DNA of 64,000 bases from Poseidonocella sedimentorum (GCF_900116005.1 NZ_FOYI01000006.1:62001-126000), one strand, 5' to 3'; shown: positions 49,873 to 60,854, counted from the first letter of the stretch. The notes: a model not told the origin generated them from the letters alone. Numbers and translations are program-made.

Positions 49873-52800
49873 ATGACACGGCAGGATCGTGAAAAACCGG
49901 CCCGGGATACGGGCGCGCGGCGATGGCTCGGCCGCTCGATCGGCTGGGGCGCGGCGGCGCTTCTCGTCTCCGCGCTGCTTGTCGGGGCGGTGGGGTTTTA
50001 TGCCTATGAGCGGCAGATCGAGGCGCCGGACTGGGTGCAACGGCGCGTGGTCGAGCGCATCGCCGAGGTCGCCCCGGAGGCCGACGTGCGCTTCGAAGCG
50101 ATGGTCTTCGACATTGCCGAATTTCGCCGGCCCGGGGTGCGGCTGCGCGATGTGACGATCGGACTGGGCGGCGCGCCGGCAGTGCGGCTGGACGATGTGA
50201 ACCTCGGGTTTTCGGTCCGCTCGCTGCTCAATCGCGAGATCATGCTGCGTTCGGTGTCGGTCATCGGCGGCTCGGCGGCGGTGCGGCGCGCGCAGGATCT
50301 GGGCTTCGGCCTTCAGGCCGCGGATGGCGGGGCAGAGGCCGAGCCGCTCAGCCTGCAACGCCTGCGCGACGATCTTGGCGCGTGGATGTCCGCCCCCCGG
50401 CTCGCGCGGCTGCGCAGCATCACGGTGCAGGGCTTTACCTTGCGCTACGAGGACGCGCATTCCGGCCGGGCCTGGACCGCCGATGACGGCACGATCCGCA
50501 TCACGCGCGAGGCCGGTGGCGTGGAGCTGTCGAGCACCGTGACCTTGCTCGGCGGCGCGACGGGGCTCGCGGTGCTGGAGGCCAACCTCTTCGTTCCGGA
50601 GGCGCAGGACGAGGCGCGCTTCGCCCTGCGCTTTGATCAGGTCGCTTCGGAGGATCTGGCCTCGCAGCTTCCTGCTCTCGCCTGGATGGAGCCCCTGCGC
50701 GCGCCGATCTCCGGCGCTCTGCGCGGCGTTTTGGACGAGGCGGGCGCGCTCGGCCCGGTGGCCGCGACGATGCAGATCGGCAAGGGCGTGCTTCAGCCCA
50801 ACGCCCAGACCAAACCGGTGCCGTTCGACATGGTGGAAAGCTATGTCAGCTACGATCCCGCGACGGGGGTGCTGTCGGTGGATGATTTCACCCTGTCGAG
50901 CCCATGGGTCAGCGGCGCGGGGCGGGGGCATTCGCGGATGCGGCTCGGGCCGGACGGCTGGCCCGAAGGCTTTGACGGCCAGGTCGTTTTCACCGAGCTC
51001 AGCGCCAACCCGCAAGGCATGTTCGACACCCCGCGCGCCGTCGAGAGCGCACGGTTTGACACCCGCCTCTCGCTCGATCCGTTTCGCATTGAACTGGGGC
51101 AGGGGAGCCTCGTTGCGGGGGCCGATGTGGTCACGATCAGCGGCGAGGCCGTCGCTCTCGATGCGGGCTGGTCGGTCAGCGCCGATGCGCAGGCGCGCCA
51201 GATCGCCCATGACACGATCCTGAATTTCTGGCCGCCGGCGCATAAAGTCGTGCCCCGCCAATGGATCGCCGAGAATATCCGGGACGCGCGCTATCGCGAT
51301 CTGAACGCCGCGCTGCGCTTGCGGCCGGGGGGCGCGCCGGCGCTCTATCTCGGGACCGGATTCGAGGGCGCACGGCTGCGCTTCTTGAAGCATTTGCCGG
51401 AGGCGACGGGGCTTTCGGGCTATCTCGAAATTCACGACCACCGGCTTGTCGCCACATCGCAGGCGGGCAGTCTCGAGGCGCCCGAGGGCGGGGTGATTGA
51501 TATCGCGGGCAGCGTTTTCGAGCTGTCCGACATGCGCCAGCGGCCGATGCCCGCCACCGTGCGCCTCGCGGCGGAGGGACCGATCCCGGCGATTCTGTCG
51601 ACTATCGACCGCCCGCCGTTCCGCTTCATGTCCCGCTCGGGCCGGGGCACCGATCTGGCCCAGGGGACGGCGGCGGCCACGGGCGAGATCGCCTTCCCGC
51701 TCAAGCGCCGGCTGACCCCGGCGGAGGTGCGCTATCACATCGCCGCCGATCTGCGCGACGTGAGCAGCGAGATGATCGTGCCGGGGCGGCGCATCGCGGC
51801 GCCGGCCTTGCGCTTTGCGGCGGACAACACCGGGCTGCGCATCACGGGCGAGGGGACATTCGACGGCGTACCCTTCGACGGGCAATGGTCGCGGCCGTTC
51901 CGCGCGCTGGACGGGTCCGAACGCCCCGCGACGGTGGATGCGGATCTCACCATCTCGCCCGCGGGGCTGGACGCGCTCGGCATCGCCCTGCCGCCGGGAA
52001 CCCTCACCGGCGAGACCCCGGCGCGGATCGCGATCGCGTTGCCCCAAGGCGCGCCGCCCGAGTTCACCCTGACATCGGAGCTTCGCGGCGCGGCGCTGCG
52101 GATCGATCCGCTTGGCTGGCGCAAGGGGCCGGGCGCGGCGGGCCGGTTCGAGATTTCCGGGGCGCTCGCCACCCCCGCCCGGATCGACCGCATCGCCCTC
52201 AGCGCGCCGGGGCTCGACCTCGAAGGCACGCTGTCGCTCACCGGGACCGGCGCCTTCAGCGCGGCGCGGTTCTCGAGGCTGCGGAGCGGGGGCTGGCTCG
52301 ATGCGCCGGTCACGCTCACCGCACGGGGCGCGGGCGAGGCTCCGGCCATCGCCATCGGTGGCGGGCGCGTCGATCTGCGCGCGCGGCCCGAGACCGGCGG
52401 GGGCGCGGGGCGCGTTCCGCTCGATCTGTCGCTCGACCGGCTTGTCCTCTCCGACGAGGTCACGCTGACCGGTCTGCGCGGGCAGCTCACCAGCGCAAGC
52501 GGGCTGTCGGGCGTCATCACCGGGCGGATCAACGGCAAGACGCCGGTCCGCGCGGAGCTCTCGCCACAGAACGGGCGCACGGCGATCCGCCTCACCGCCG
52601 AGGACGCCGGGCGCGCCATGCGCGATGCGGGCCTTCTGGAGCGGGCACGGGAGGGCGCGCTCGATCTGCGCCTCGTGCCGCGCGCCGGGCCGGGCAGCTA
52701 TGACGGCAGCCTCTCGATCTCCGACGTGCGGCTGCAGAATCTGCCCGCGCTGGCCCAACTTCTCGATGCGATCTCCGTCGTCGGGATCCTCGACCAGATG

Positions 52801-53154
52801 CGGGGCCCGGGCATTTTCTTTGAAAACGTCGATGCCAAATTCCGCTTGACCCCGAGCCGCCTTACCATCACGGAAGCCCGCGCGACCGGCCCCTCGCTTG
52901 GGATCACGGTCGATGGAATCTATGACCGGCAGAGGCGGAACTTGGACATGCAGGGCGTCTTGTCGCCGATCTATGCGATCAACATGCTTGGCGGGTTTCT
53001 CGCGCGCAAGGGCGAGGGGCTGATCGGATTTACCTACACAGTGACGGGCGATCCGGCCGCGCCGCGCATCGGGGTCAATCCGCTGTCGGCCCTCACGCCG
53101 GGGTTCCTGCGCGAGATATTCCGCCGCCCGGCGCCCGTGCCCGAGGAGAATTGA
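49873..53154 (+). CDS. YhdP/AsmA-like envelope protein
   Basis: 1093 aa. One N-terminal membrane helix (about 23-46, 'GWGAAALLVSALLVGAVGFY') followed by a long beta-rich periplasmic body. The C-terminal 'VVGILDQMRGPGIFFENVDA' and 'SPIYAINMLGGFLARKGEGL' with 'GFTYTVTGDPAAPRIGVNPL' match the AsmA-like/DUF3971 end of YhdP. These proteins form lipid-transfer bridges to the outer membrane in enterobacteria; here the role is inferred. queA starts 6 bp downstream, so the two are likely co-transcribed. Length is shorter than E. coli YhdP (about 1266). Confidence 0.88.
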   Translation: MTRQDREKPARDTGARRWLGRSIGWGAAALLVSALLVGAVGFYAYERQIEAPDWVQRRVVERIAEVAPEADVRFEAMVFDIAEFRRPGVRLRDVTIGLGGAPAVRLDDVNLGFSVRSLLNREIMLRSVSVIGGSAAVRRAQDLGFGLQAADGGAEAEPLSLQRLRDDLGAWMSAPRLARLRSITVQGFTLRYEDAHSGRAWTADDGTIRITREAGGVELSSTVTLLGGATGLAVLEANLFVPEAQDEARFALRFDQVASEDLASQLPALAWMEPLRAPISGALRGVLDEAGALGPVAATMQIGKGVLQPNAQTKPVPFDMVESYVSYDPATGVLSVDDFTLSSPWVSGAGRGHSRMRLGPDGWPEGFDGQVVFTELSANPQGMFDTPRAVESARFDTRLSLDPFRIELGQGSLVAGADVVTISGEAVALDAGWSVSADAQARQIAHDTILNFWPPAHKVVPRQWIAENIRDARYRDLNAALRLRPGGAPALYLGTGFEGARLRFLKHLPEATGLSGYLEIHDHRLVATSQAGSLEAPEGGVIDIAGSVFELSDMRQRPMPATVRLAAEGPIPAILSTIDRPPFRFMSRSGRGTDLAQGTAAATGEIAFPLKRRLTPAEVRYHIAADLRDVSSEMIVPGRRIAAPALRFAADNTGLRITGEGTFDGVPFDGQWSRPFRALDGSERPATVDADLTISPAGLDALGIALPPGTLTGETPARIAIALPQGAPPEFTLTSELRGAALRIDPLGWRKGPGAAGRFEISGALATPARIDRIALSAPGLDLEGTLSLTGTGAFSAARFSRLRSGGWLDAPVTLTARGAGEAPAIAIGGGRVDLRARPETGGGAGRVPLDLSLDRLVLSDEVTLTGLRGQLTSASGLSGVITGRINGKTPVRAELSPQNGRTAIRLTAEDAGRAMRDAGLLERAREGALDLRLVPRAGPGSYDGSLSISDVRLQNLPALAQLLDAISVVGILDQMRGPGIFFENVDAKFRLTPSRLTITEARATGPSLGITVDGIYDRQRRNLDMQGVLSPIYAINMLGGFLARKGEGLIGFTYTVTGDPAAPRIGVNPLSALTPGFLREIFRRPAPVPEEN

Positions 53155-53160
53155 GAGGCT

Positions 53161-54210
53161 ATGCAGCTTTCGGATTTCGACTTTGACCTGCCCGAGGATC
53201 TGATCGCCACGCGCCCGGCAAAGCCGCGCTCATCGGCGCGACTTCTGGTGGCAGAGGGCGCGCGGTTTTCGGATGCGCGGGTCTCTGATTTGCCGCGCTG
53301 GTTGCGGCCCGGCGACCGGCTCGTGCTCAACGACACCAAGGTCATCCCGGCGCGGCTCACGGGGTTTCGCAGCCGTGGCAGCGGGCCCACGGCCACCCGC
53401 GCACGCATCGAAGCGACCCTGCTTGAGCCGCAGGCCGATGGGGTCTGGCTCGCGCTGATCAAGCCTTTGAAGAAGATCCGCGAGGGCGAGGAAATCGTCT
53501 TCTCCGACGCGCTCACCGCCACGTTCGAAGGCCGCGCGGGCGAGGGCGTCCGGCTGCGGTTCAACCTTTCGGGCAGCGATTTCGACGCCGCGCTCAATGC
53601 CGCGGGTGCCATGCCGCTGCCGCCCTACATCGCCGCCAAACGCCCCGCCGATGCGCAGGACCACGAGGATTACCAGACCGTCTGGGCCGCCCGCCGCGGC
53701 GCCGTCGCCGCCCCCACCGCCTCGCTGCATTTCGATGCGCCGCTGCTGGCGGAGCTGGAGGCGCAGGGCGTCGCCTTCACCCACGTGACGCTCCACGTCG
53801 GCGCGGGCACCTTCCTGCCGGTCAAGGTCGAGGACGTGACCCAGCACAAGATGCACGCCGAGTGGGGGCAGGTGAGCGCCGCCGCGGCGCAGGAGATCGC
53901 CGTGACCATGGCGGCGGGCGGGCGCATCATCCCGGTGGGCACCACGGCGCTGCGCCTGATCGAGACGGCCGCGCGGGAAAGCGGCGAAATCGCCCCCTGG
54001 GAGGGCGAGACCGATATCTTCATCTACCCCGGCTTCGAGTTTCACGTCGCGAGCGCGCTGATGACCAATTTCCATCTGCCGAAATCGACGCTGATGATGC
54101 TCGTCTCCGCTTTCCTCGGGGCCGATACGATCCGCGCCGTCTACGCCCACGCGATAGAGGCGCGCTACCGCTTCTTTTCCTACGGCGATGCCTCTCTGCT
54201 GATCCCATAG
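53161..54210 (+). CDS. queA: S-adenosylmethionine:tRNA ribosyltransferase-isomerase
   Basis: 349-aa QueA, which transfers the ribosyl part of SAM to preQ1 in tRNA to make epoxyqueuosine. '[20 protein letters not shown]' at the start, '[20 protein letters not shown]', '[20 protein letters not shown]', 'MHAEWGQVS' and '[19 protein letters not shown]' are family signatures. Full length. Starts 6 bp after the YhdP-like gene (stop TGA then GAGGCT then ATG). Other queuosine genes are not in this window. Confidence 0.97.
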   Translation: MQLSDFDFDLPEDLIATRPAKPRSSARLLVAEGARFSDARVSDLPRWLRPGDRLVLNDTKVIPARLTGFRSRGSGPTATRARIEATLLEPQADGVWLALIKPLKKIREGEEIVFSDALTATFEGRAGEGVRLRFNLSGSDFDAALNAAGAMPLPPYIAAKRPADAQDHEDYQTVWAARRGAVAAPTASLHFDAPLLAELEAQGVAFTHVTLHVGAGTFLPVKVEDVTQHKMHAEWGQVSAAAAQEIAVTMAAGGRIIPVGTTALRLIETAARESGEIAPWEGETDIFIYPGFEFHVASALMTNFHLPKSTLMMLVSAFLGADTIRAVYAHAIEARYRFFSYGDASLLIP

Positions 54211-54343
54211 CCTGAAAACGTCATATAGACGTCGGTGAAGGAAGTGTGGCGCGCCGACTCGTCAGATAGACAGCCCCCGAAGACGCCGCAGACGCCCGCC
54301 TAATGACGCCCCGAAAACCTCAGCCCATGACCGGAGACGCGCG

Positions 54344-55642
54344 ATGTTCAGTGTTATTTCAAATTCCTGGCCGCTCTTGCTCGGCATGCTGCTTCTCATG
54401 CTCGGCAACGGGATCCAGAGTACGCTTCTGGGCGTGCGCGGCGGCCAGGCGGGCTTCGGCACCTTCGAGATGTCGCTCGTCATGTCGGCCTATTTCGCCG
54501 GCTTCCTCGTGGCGAGCCGGCTGACCCCGGGGATGATCCGCCGCGTGGGCCACGTGCGCGTCTTCGCGGCCCTCGGCTCGCTCATCTCGGCGGTACTGAT
54601 CCTCTACCCGACGGTGCAGAATCCCTATGCCTGGATGGCCGGGCGGATGGTCATCGGCTTTTGCTTTTGCGGCGTCTACGTGACGGCCGAAAGCTGGCTC
54701 AACGACGCCGCAACCAACGAGACCCGCGGGCAGGCGCTCTCGGTCTACATGATCGTCCAGACGCTCGGGATCATCATCGCGCAGGCCATCGTCCTTGTGC
54801 CCGATGCCTCGGGCTTCCTGCTCTTTGTCATCCCCTCGGTGCTCGTCTCCATCGCCTTCGCGCCGATCCTGCTCTCGATCAGCCCGACGCCCGCCTTCGA
54901 GACCACCAAGCCGATGAGCCTGCCGGACCTGTTTCACAACTCGCCGCTGGGTTGCGTCGGGATGTTCCTGCTCGGCGGGGTGTTTTCCGCGCAATTCGGC
55001 ATGTCGGCGGTCTATGCCAGCTCGGCGGGGCTGACGCTGGCGCAGCTGTCGATGTTCGTTGCGTCCTTCTACGTCGGCGCGATGGTGCTGCAATACCCGC
55101 TCGGCTGGCTCTCGGATCGGATGGACCGCCGCCGCCTGATCGCGATCATCGCGCTGGTGGGCGGGGTGGCCTCGATCGTCGCGGCGCTCAACGGCGCGTA
55201 TTTCTACGCGCTCATCGGGGCGGCCTTCATCATCGGCGGCTGTTCCAACCCGCTCTATTCGATGCTCATCGCCCATTCCAACGACTTCCTCGAAGCCGAA
55301 GACATGCCGAGCGCCTCGGCGGGGCTGCTGTTCATCAACGGGTTGGGCGCGATCGCGGGGCCGATCATCACCGGCTGGCTCATGGGCGTGGCCGGCCCGC
55401 AGGGGTTCTTTCTCTTCCTTGCCGCGCTGATGCTCGTGCTCGGCGGGTACGGCGTTTACCGGATGACCCAACGCCCGGGGCTTTCGGCCGACGAGACCGG
55501 CTCTTTCCCCGCGCTCTCGCCCGGCGTCTCGCCGGTTGCGGTCGAAGCGGCGCAGGACTATGCGATCGAGGAAGCCATCGAACATGCCAACGAACAGGAC
55601 GCGCTCCGACTGGAACAGGAGGGCGCGGCGGTTGCAAATTAG
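54344..55642 (+). CDS. MFS transporter (YcaD-like)
   Basis: 432 aa with about 12 hydrophobic helices. The MFS motif region 'VASRLTPGMIRRVGHVRVFA' follows TM2, and 'LGWLSDRMDRRRLIAIIALV' is the second-half motif A. 'GRMVIGFCFCGVYVTAESWL' with 'NDAATNETRGQALSVYMIVQ' resembles the YcaD/YfkF group of uncharacterised transporters. The C-terminal tail (about 385-432) is acidic and cytoplasmic. Substrate unknown. It stands alone 133 bp after queA. Confidence 0.88.
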   Translation: MFSVISNSWPLLLGMLLLMLGNGIQSTLLGVRGGQAGFGTFEMSLVMSAYFAGFLVASRLTPGMIRRVGHVRVFAALGSLISAVLILYPTVQNPYAWMAGRMVIGFCFCGVYVTAESWLNDAATNETRGQALSVYMIVQTLGIIIAQAIVLVPDASGFLLFVIPSVLVSIAFAPILLSISPTPAFETTKPMSLPDLFHNSPLGCVGMFLLGGVFSAQFGMSAVYASSAGLTLAQLSMFVASFYVGAMVLQYPLGWLSDRMDRRRLIAIIALVGGVASIVAALNGAYFYALIGAAFIIGGCSNPLYSMLIAHSNDFLEAEDMPSASAGLLFINGLGAIAGPIITGWLMGVAGPQGFFLFLAALMLVLGGYGVYRMTQRPGLSADETGSFPALSPGVSPVAVEAAQDYAIEEAIEHANEQDALRLEQEGAAVAN

Positions 55643-55748
55643 CGACGCCTTCGGCCCTTTGACGCAATCGGACGCATTTTGTGATTGGCGCCGGGGCGCG
55701 CGCTGGTTTTAGCTGGAGTTGCACCGCAATGACCTGTGGGAGAGACGC

Positions 55749-56333
55749 GTGGCCAAGCCGGAAGAGGTCCTGAAATTCTGGCTCGACGAGATCGAGCCGA
55801 AGGACTGGTATATCCCGCCCGAGGGGTTTGACGAGACCGTGCGAACGCGCTTCGCCGATACCTGGGCCGAGGCCTGCGACGGGGCATACGGGATGTGGCT
55901 GACCTATCCCAGCGGCGCGCTGGCCTACATCATTCTGCTCGACCAGTTTCCGCGCAACATGTTTCGCGGCACGGCGCGGTCCTTCGAGACGGACAAATAC
56001 GCGCTGGCGGCGGCCAAGATCGCCATCTCGCGCGGCTGGGATCTCAAGATCGACGAGCCCGCGCGGCAGTTCTTCTACCTGCCGCTCATGCACTCCGAAA
56101 GCCAGAGCGATCAGGATCGCTGCGTGCGCCTCATCATGGAGCGGATGCCCATCGGCGGGCCGAACCAGCTATTGCACGCGCGCGCGCATCGCGAGGTCAT
56201 CCGCCGGTTTGGCCGCTTCCCCTATCGCAACGCGGCGCTCGGCCGCAAGACGACGCCGCAGGAAGAGCGCTATCTGGGCGAGGGCGGCTACGCCAGCACC
56301 CTGCGCGCGCTGGAAGCGACCGTCGCAGGCTGA
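55749..56333 (+). CDS. DUF924 family protein
   Basis: 194-aa helical cytoplasmic protein. The typical opening 'EEVLKFWLDEIEPKDWYIP' and the core 'ALAYIILLDQFPRNMFRGTA', 'FFYLPLMHSESQSDQDRCVR' and 'HREVIRRFGRFPYRNAALGR' match DUF924, which has a TPR-like fold and no known activity. The start is taken as GTG 55749 (GTGGCCAAGCCG) with GGGAGAG seven bases upstream; a TTG further upstream in frame has a poorer context. Confidence 0.88.
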   Translation: MAKPEEVLKFWLDEIEPKDWYIPPEGFDETVRTRFADTWAEACDGAYGMWLTYPSGALAYIILLDQFPRNMFRGTARSFETDKYALAAAKIAISRGWDLKIDEPARQFFYLPLMHSESQSDQDRCVRLIMERMPIGGPNQLLHARAHREVIRRFGRFPYRNAALGRKTTPQEERYLGEGGYASTLRALEATVAG

Positions 56334-56416
56334 GGCCGCCGGGGGCGCGGCCCCCCGCGCGACCAACCCGCCCGCCCGCGACTAAAGACGCCCTCGACGC
56401 AAGACGCCCCCAAAGC

Positions 56417-56444
56417 AAAACGCCCGACCAATGGCCGGGCGTTT
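56417..56444 (-). terminator. Intrinsic terminator of glnA
   Basis: On the minus strand AAACGCCCG (56444-56436) pairs with CGGGCGTTT (56426-56418) around a 9-nt loop, with the T-run extended by one at 56417. It is 20 bp after the glnA stop. Confidence 0.8.
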
Positions 56445-56463
56445 CGAAGTCTGAGCGGTTGGA

Positions 56464-57870
56464 TCAGCAGCTGTAGTAGAGCTGGAATTCCACCGGGTGC
56501 GGCGTGTGCTCGAAGAGCTCGATCTCTTCCATCTTGAGGTCGATGTAGCCGTCGATCTGGTCCTTGGTGAAGACGTCGCCGGCCAGCAGGAACTCGTAGT
56601 CGGCCTGAAGCTCGGTGATCGCCTCACGCAAGCTCCCGCAGACAGTCGGGATGCCTTCGAGCTCTTCGGCGGGCAGATCGTAGAGGTTCTTGTCCATGGC
56701 TTCGCCCGGATCGATCTTGTTCTTGATGCCGTCGAGACCGGCCATCAGGAGCGCGGCAAAGCACAGGTAGGGGTTGGCCGAAGGATCGGGGAAGCGGGCC
56801 TCGACGCGCTTGGCCTTGGGGCTTTCGGTCCACGGAATCCGGACGCAGCCGGAGCGGTTGCGCGCGGAGTAGGCCCGCAGAACCGGCGCCTCGAAGCCCG
56901 GGATCAGGCGCTTGTAGGAGTTGGTCGAGGGGTTGGTGAAGGCGTTGAGCGCTTTCGCGTGCGTCAGGATCCCGCCGATGAAGTAGAGCGCCTCCTGGCT
57001 GAGATCGGCATATTTGTCGCCTGCGAAGAGCGGCTTGCCGTCTTTCCAGATCGACATGTTGCAGTGCATGCCGGTGCCGTTGTCGCCGTAGATCGGCTTG
57101 GGCATGAAGGTGGCGGATTTGCCATAGGCGTGGGCCACGTTGTGGATCACGTATTTGTATTTCTGCAGCTCATCGGCCTGTTTGGTGAGCGAGCCGAAGA
57201 TGAGGCCAAGCTCATGCTGGCAGGACGCCACCTCGTGGTGGTGCTTGTCGACCTTCATGCCGATGCGCTTCATCGTGGAGAGCATCTCGGAGCGAAGATC
57301 CTGCGCCTCGTCGGTCGGGTTGACCGGGAAGTAGCCGCCTTTGACGCCGGGCCGGTGGCCCATGTTGCCCATCTCGTACTCGGTGTCGGTGTTCCAGGAC
57401 GCGTCAGTCGCGTCGACCTCGTAGGACACCTTGTTCATGGTGTTGGAGAAGCGCACGTCGTCGAAGAGGAAGAATTCCGCTTCGGGGCCCCAGTAGGACA
57501 CGTCGCCGATGCCGGAGGACTTGAGGTAAGCCTCGGCCTTTTCCGCCGTGCCGCGCGGGTCGCGGTCATAGGCTTCGCCGGTGTCGGGCTCGACCACGGA
57601 GCAGTGCAGGCAGAGCGTTTTTTCCGCGTAGAACGGATCGATATAGGCGCTCTCGGTATCCGGCATGAGTTTCATGTCGGAGGCTTCGATCGATTTCCAG
57701 CCGGCGATGGAGGAGCCGTCGAACATGAATCCCTCTTCGAGGAAATCCTCGTCGACCTGATCGGCCATGACGGTCACGTGCTGGAGTTTGCCGCGCGGAT
57801 CGGTGAACCGGATGTCGACATATTCGACGTCCTCGTCCGAGATCGTCTTGAGAACTGCGTCCTTGCTCAT
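56464..57870 (-). CDS. glnA: Glutamine synthetase type I
   Basis: 468-aa GSI-beta making glutamine from glutamate, ammonia and ATP. '[19 protein letters not shown]' (N-terminal), '[14 protein letters not shown]', '[20 protein letters not shown]', the ATP loop '[20 protein letters not shown]' and '[11 protein letters not shown]' are family motifs. The adenylylation site Tyr is in '[17 protein letters not shown]', so GlnE-type regulation is expected. It lies 35 bp downstream of glnB on the same strand, the standard alphaproteobacterial glnBA operon, and ends in an intrinsic terminator. Confidence 0.98.
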   Translation of the reverse strand: MSKDAVLKTISDEDVEYVDIRFTDPRGKLQHVTVMADQVDEDFLEEGFMFDGSSIAGWKSIEASDMKLMPDTESAYIDPFYAEKTLCLHCSVVEPDTGEAYDRDPRGTAEKAEAYLKSSGIGDVSYWGPEAEFFLFDDVRFSNTMNKVSYEVDATDASWNTDTEYEMGNMGHRPGVKGGYFPVNPTDEAQDLRSEMLSTMKRIGMKVDKHHHEVASCQHELGLIFGSLTKQADELQKYKYVIHNVAHAYGKSATFMPKPIYGDNGTGMHCNMSIWKDGKPLFAGDKYADLSQEALYFIGGILTHAKALNAFTNPSTNSYKRLIPGFEAPVLRAYSARNRSGCVRIPWTESPKAKRVEARFPDPSANPYLCFAALLMAGLDGIKNKIDPGEAMDKNLYDLPAEELEGIPTVCGSLREAITELQADYEFLLAGDVFTKDQIDGYIDLKMEEIELFEHTPHPVEFQLYYSC

Positions 57871-57905
57871 TCTCTCTTCCCTTTCTTACTTGCGAAAAAC
57901 GTGTG

Positions 57906-58283
<378 letters not shown>

Positions 58284-58417
58284 TCACTTTCATTTACCGG
58301 CCACAATTGGATAGGGTATGCGCCATGGTGGGCCGGGATGTGTGGTGTTTTACGTGATCAAGATTTAGGCGGTTTGCAAGCTTAATGAGCAAAATTGAAT
58401 CGATCCGAGGCAGGTGC

Positions 58418-59941
58418 ATGGCTGAAATCCTTACTGGCGGGCAAATGATGGCGCTCGAAAGGGCGGCGATGGCGCGCGGCGCGGCCGAATCCGGCGTGCT
58501 GATGGACGCCGCGGGCCGCGCGGTGTTCGACACGATTTTCGAGACCTGGCCAGAGCTTCACGCGGCGCCGCAACGCGCGGTCGTGCTGTGCGGGCCGGGC
58601 AACAATGGTGGCGATGGATATGTGATCGCGAGGCTGTTGCGCGAGTGGGGCTGGGAGGTCGAGGTTCTCGCCTTCGGCGCGCCGGGGGACGGCGCGGCGG
58701 ACGCGGCGCGCAATGCCGCGCGTTGGCACGACATGGGCGGCGCATCGCGCGCGCTTGATGGCGGGGCGCTTGAGGAGGCGCTGCCGGGGGCCGCGCTGTG
58801 CATCGATGCGCTGTTTGGCACGGGCGCGCGGGCGCTTTCGGGCGATCTGGCGGCGTGGGTGGACCGGCTCAACGTCCTCGCGGCGGCGGAGGGCGCGCTC
58901 AAGATCGTTGCCGTCGATCTGCCCTCCGGCGTCTCGGCGGACAGCGGCAAGGCCCCCGGCGGCGCGGTCGCCGCGGATCTCACGGTCAGCTTTCATCGTG
59001 CCAAGCTCGGCCACTATCTCGCGGACGGCCCAGCCGCCGCTGGCGCGCTCCGGGACTGCCCGATCGGGCTGCCGGATGATCCGTGCGCCGATGCGGTGAT
59101 GCGAATCGCGCCTCCCACGGCCGCCGATCTGCTCAAGACCTCGGGCCACAAATACGATTATGGCCACGCGCTGATCCTCGCCGGTCCGCCGGGCCAGGGC
59201 GGCGCGGCCCGGATGGCAGCGCGGGGCGCGCTTCGGATCGGCGCGGGGCTCGTCACCGTGGCCTGCCCGCAGCGCGCGGTCTATGAGAACGCCGCGCAAC
59301 TGGACGCGATCATGCTGCGGGGGATCGACGGGCCCTCCGGCTTCGAAGAGCTTCTGGAGGACGCGCGGCTCTCGGCGCTGTGTCTCGGCCCCGGTCTGGG
59401 CCTCGGCGCGATCACCGCCCAGCTTGTCCGCGTCGCGCTGGAGGCGGGCCGCCCGACCGTTCTGGATGCCGATGCGCTGACGCGATTTTCGCGCGAGGCG
59501 GAGCGGCTGTTCGACATGGCGCACCCCGACTGCGTCCTGACACCCCACGAAGGCGAATTCGCCCGGCTCTTTCCCGATCTGGCCGAGGAGATGCGCGATG
59601 CGGCAACCGAGACCTCCCGCGCCGATGCGCTCCGCAAAGCGGCCGATCGCGCCGGCTGCACCGTGCTGCTCAAGGGGCCGGCCACGCTGATCGCCAGTCC
59701 CGGGGGCGACTGCCGCCTGCACTCCGCGCTCTATGACGAGGCCGCGCCCTGGCTTGCGACGGCGGGGGCGGGGGACGTGCTCTCGGGCTTCATCACCGGG
59801 CTGCTCGCGCGCGGGTTTGCGCCGCTCGATGCCGCATCCAACGCCGTCTGGCTCCACACCGCCTGCGCCCGCAACTTCGGGCCGGGGCTGATCGCGGAGG
59901 ATCTCCCCGAGCAATTGCCGGCGGTGTTCCGAACGCTCTAG
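58418..59941 (+). CDS. nnr: Bifunctional NAD(P)HX epimerase/dehydratase
   Basis: 507-aa fusion repairing hydrated NAD(P)H. The N-terminal YjeF_N epimerase (about 1-215) has 'VVLCGPGNNGGDGYVIARLL' and 'VDLPSGVSADSGKAPGG'. The C-terminal CARKD dehydratase (about 225-505) has 'GHKYDYGHALILAGPPGQGG', 'VLTPHEGEFARLFPDL', 'VLLKGPATLIASPGG' and 'WLATAGAGDVLSGFITGLLA'. ATG 58418 follows GAGGCAGGT; an ATG 11 codons upstream (58385) is the alternative. Divergent from glnB. Confidence 0.95.
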   Translation: MAEILTGGQMMALERAAMARGAAESGVLMDAAGRAVFDTIFETWPELHAAPQRAVVLCGPGNNGGDGYVIARLLREWGWEVEVLAFGAPGDGAADAARNAARWHDMGGASRALDGGALEEALPGAALCIDALFGTGARALSGDLAAWVDRLNVLAAAEGALKIVAVDLPSGVSADSGKAPGGAVAADLTVSFHRAKLGHYLADGPAAAGALRDCPIGLPDDPCADAVMRIAPPTAADLLKTSGHKYDYGHALILAGPPGQGGAARMAARGALRIGAGLVTVACPQRAVYENAAQLDAIMLRGIDGPSGFEELLEDARLSALCLGPGLGLGAITAQLVRVALEAGRPTVLDADALTRFSREAERLFDMAHPDCVLTPHEGEFARLFPDLAEEMRDAATETSRADALRKAADRAGCTVLLKGPATLIASPGGDCRLHSALYDEAAPWLATAGAGDVLSGFITGLLARGFAPLDAASNAVWLHTACARNFGPGLIAEDLPEQLPAVFRTL

Positions 59942-59983
59942 CTGTTGGGCGCCAGCGGCGTGGACGTTCTGGCAGGGGAGAGA

Positions 59984-60068
59984 TGGTGCGGGTGGAGGGA
60001 CTTGAACCCCCACGCCTTGCGGCGCCAGAACCTAAATCTGGTGCGTCTACCAATTTCGCCACACCCGC
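59984..60068 (-). tRNA. tRNA-Leu (TAG)
   Basis: On the minus strand, acceptor GCGGGTG pairs with CACCCGC, discriminator A, encoded CCA. The anticodon stem-loop CCAGA-TTTAGGT-TCTGG gives anticodon TAG. A long variable arm (GCGCCGCAAGGCGT) confirms class II Leu. The T arm contains GGTTCAAGTCC. 85 nt including CCA. It would decode CTA among other codons. Confidence 0.96.
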
Positions 60069-60275
60069 ATCGCGAGGCTCAATAGCAAAGCCAAAGCCGG
60101 GATGCGAGGGGGATTTTTGCGCGCAAGCGAGGTCCGCGCCGCCCTGCGCTCCCGGAGCAAACGCACAGATGTCTGTTGGAAAATGCACAGACCCTGTGAT
60201 CATTCTGGGAATTGCTGCGCGCGCGAAATCAGCCCATGTGTTGCCGCAAGACACACATCCATTGGAGTTTACCGA

Positions 60276-60854
60276 ATGAAAAAGTTCCTCGCCGCGGCAA
60301 CCCTTGCCGCTCTGCCCTTCGCCAGCCCCGCCGTTGCCGAGCCGGAAGCCTATGTGCTCGACGCAAGCCACAGCCAGATCGTCTTCAGCTACAACCACCT
60401 CGGCTATTCGACCTCCTGGGGCATGTTCTCGGGCTTTGAAGGCGACATCAGCTTTGACCAGGAGAGCCCGGAAAACTCCTCCGTGACCGTCTCCTTCCCG
60501 GTGAAATCGATGCTGACCGGCTGGGAAGCGCGGTTCGAGCACCTGATGTCGGGCGACTTTTTCGACGCGACTGATGACGAGATGGTGAGCTTCACCTCCA
60601 CCGGCATCGAAGTGACCGGCGAGACCACCGCCGACATCACCGGCGATCTGACCATCAACGGCATCACCAAACCCGTCACGCTCGCCGCCACGCTGAACCA
60701 GGCGGGCGAGCACCCGATGGCCAAGAAACCCTGGGCCGGGTTCTCTGCAACGACGACCGTGCTGCGCTCCGATTTCGGCGTGGGCGGCTTCGCGCCCTTC
60801 ATCAGCGACGAGGTCGAGATCCAGATCTCCGTCGAGGCGATGAAGGCCGAGTGA
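60276..60854 (+). CDS. YceI-family periplasmic protein
   Basis: 192 aa with a signal peptide (about 1-21, 'MKKFLAAATLAALPFASPAVA'). The mature domain is the YceI lipocalin-like barrel: 'YVLDASHSQIVFSYNHLGYS', 'GDISFDQESPENSSVTVSFP', 'GDLTINGITKPVTLAATLN' and 'DFGVGGFAPFISDEVEIQIS'. The family binds polyisoprenoids such as ubiquinone; its physiological role is uncertain. Start has GGAG nearby (ATTGGAGTTTACCGA). It is divergent from tRNA-Leu and ends in a good terminator (60928-60956). Confidence 0.93.
   Translation: MKKFLAAATLAALPFASPAVAEPEAYVLDASHSQIVFSYNHLGYSTSWGMFSGFEGDISFDQESPENSSVTVSFPVKSMLTGWEARFEHLMSGDFFDATDDEMVSFTSTGIEVTGETTADITGDLTINGITKPVTLAATLNQAGEHPMAKKPWAGFSATTTVLRSDFGVGGFAPFISDEVEIQISVEAMKAE

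Noticed and set aside
49828-52758. 976-codon open frame on the minus strand
   Set aside because: Antisense to the YhdP-like gene; composition is Arg/Pro/Gly-rich with no family motifs, a typical shadow in GC-rich DNA.
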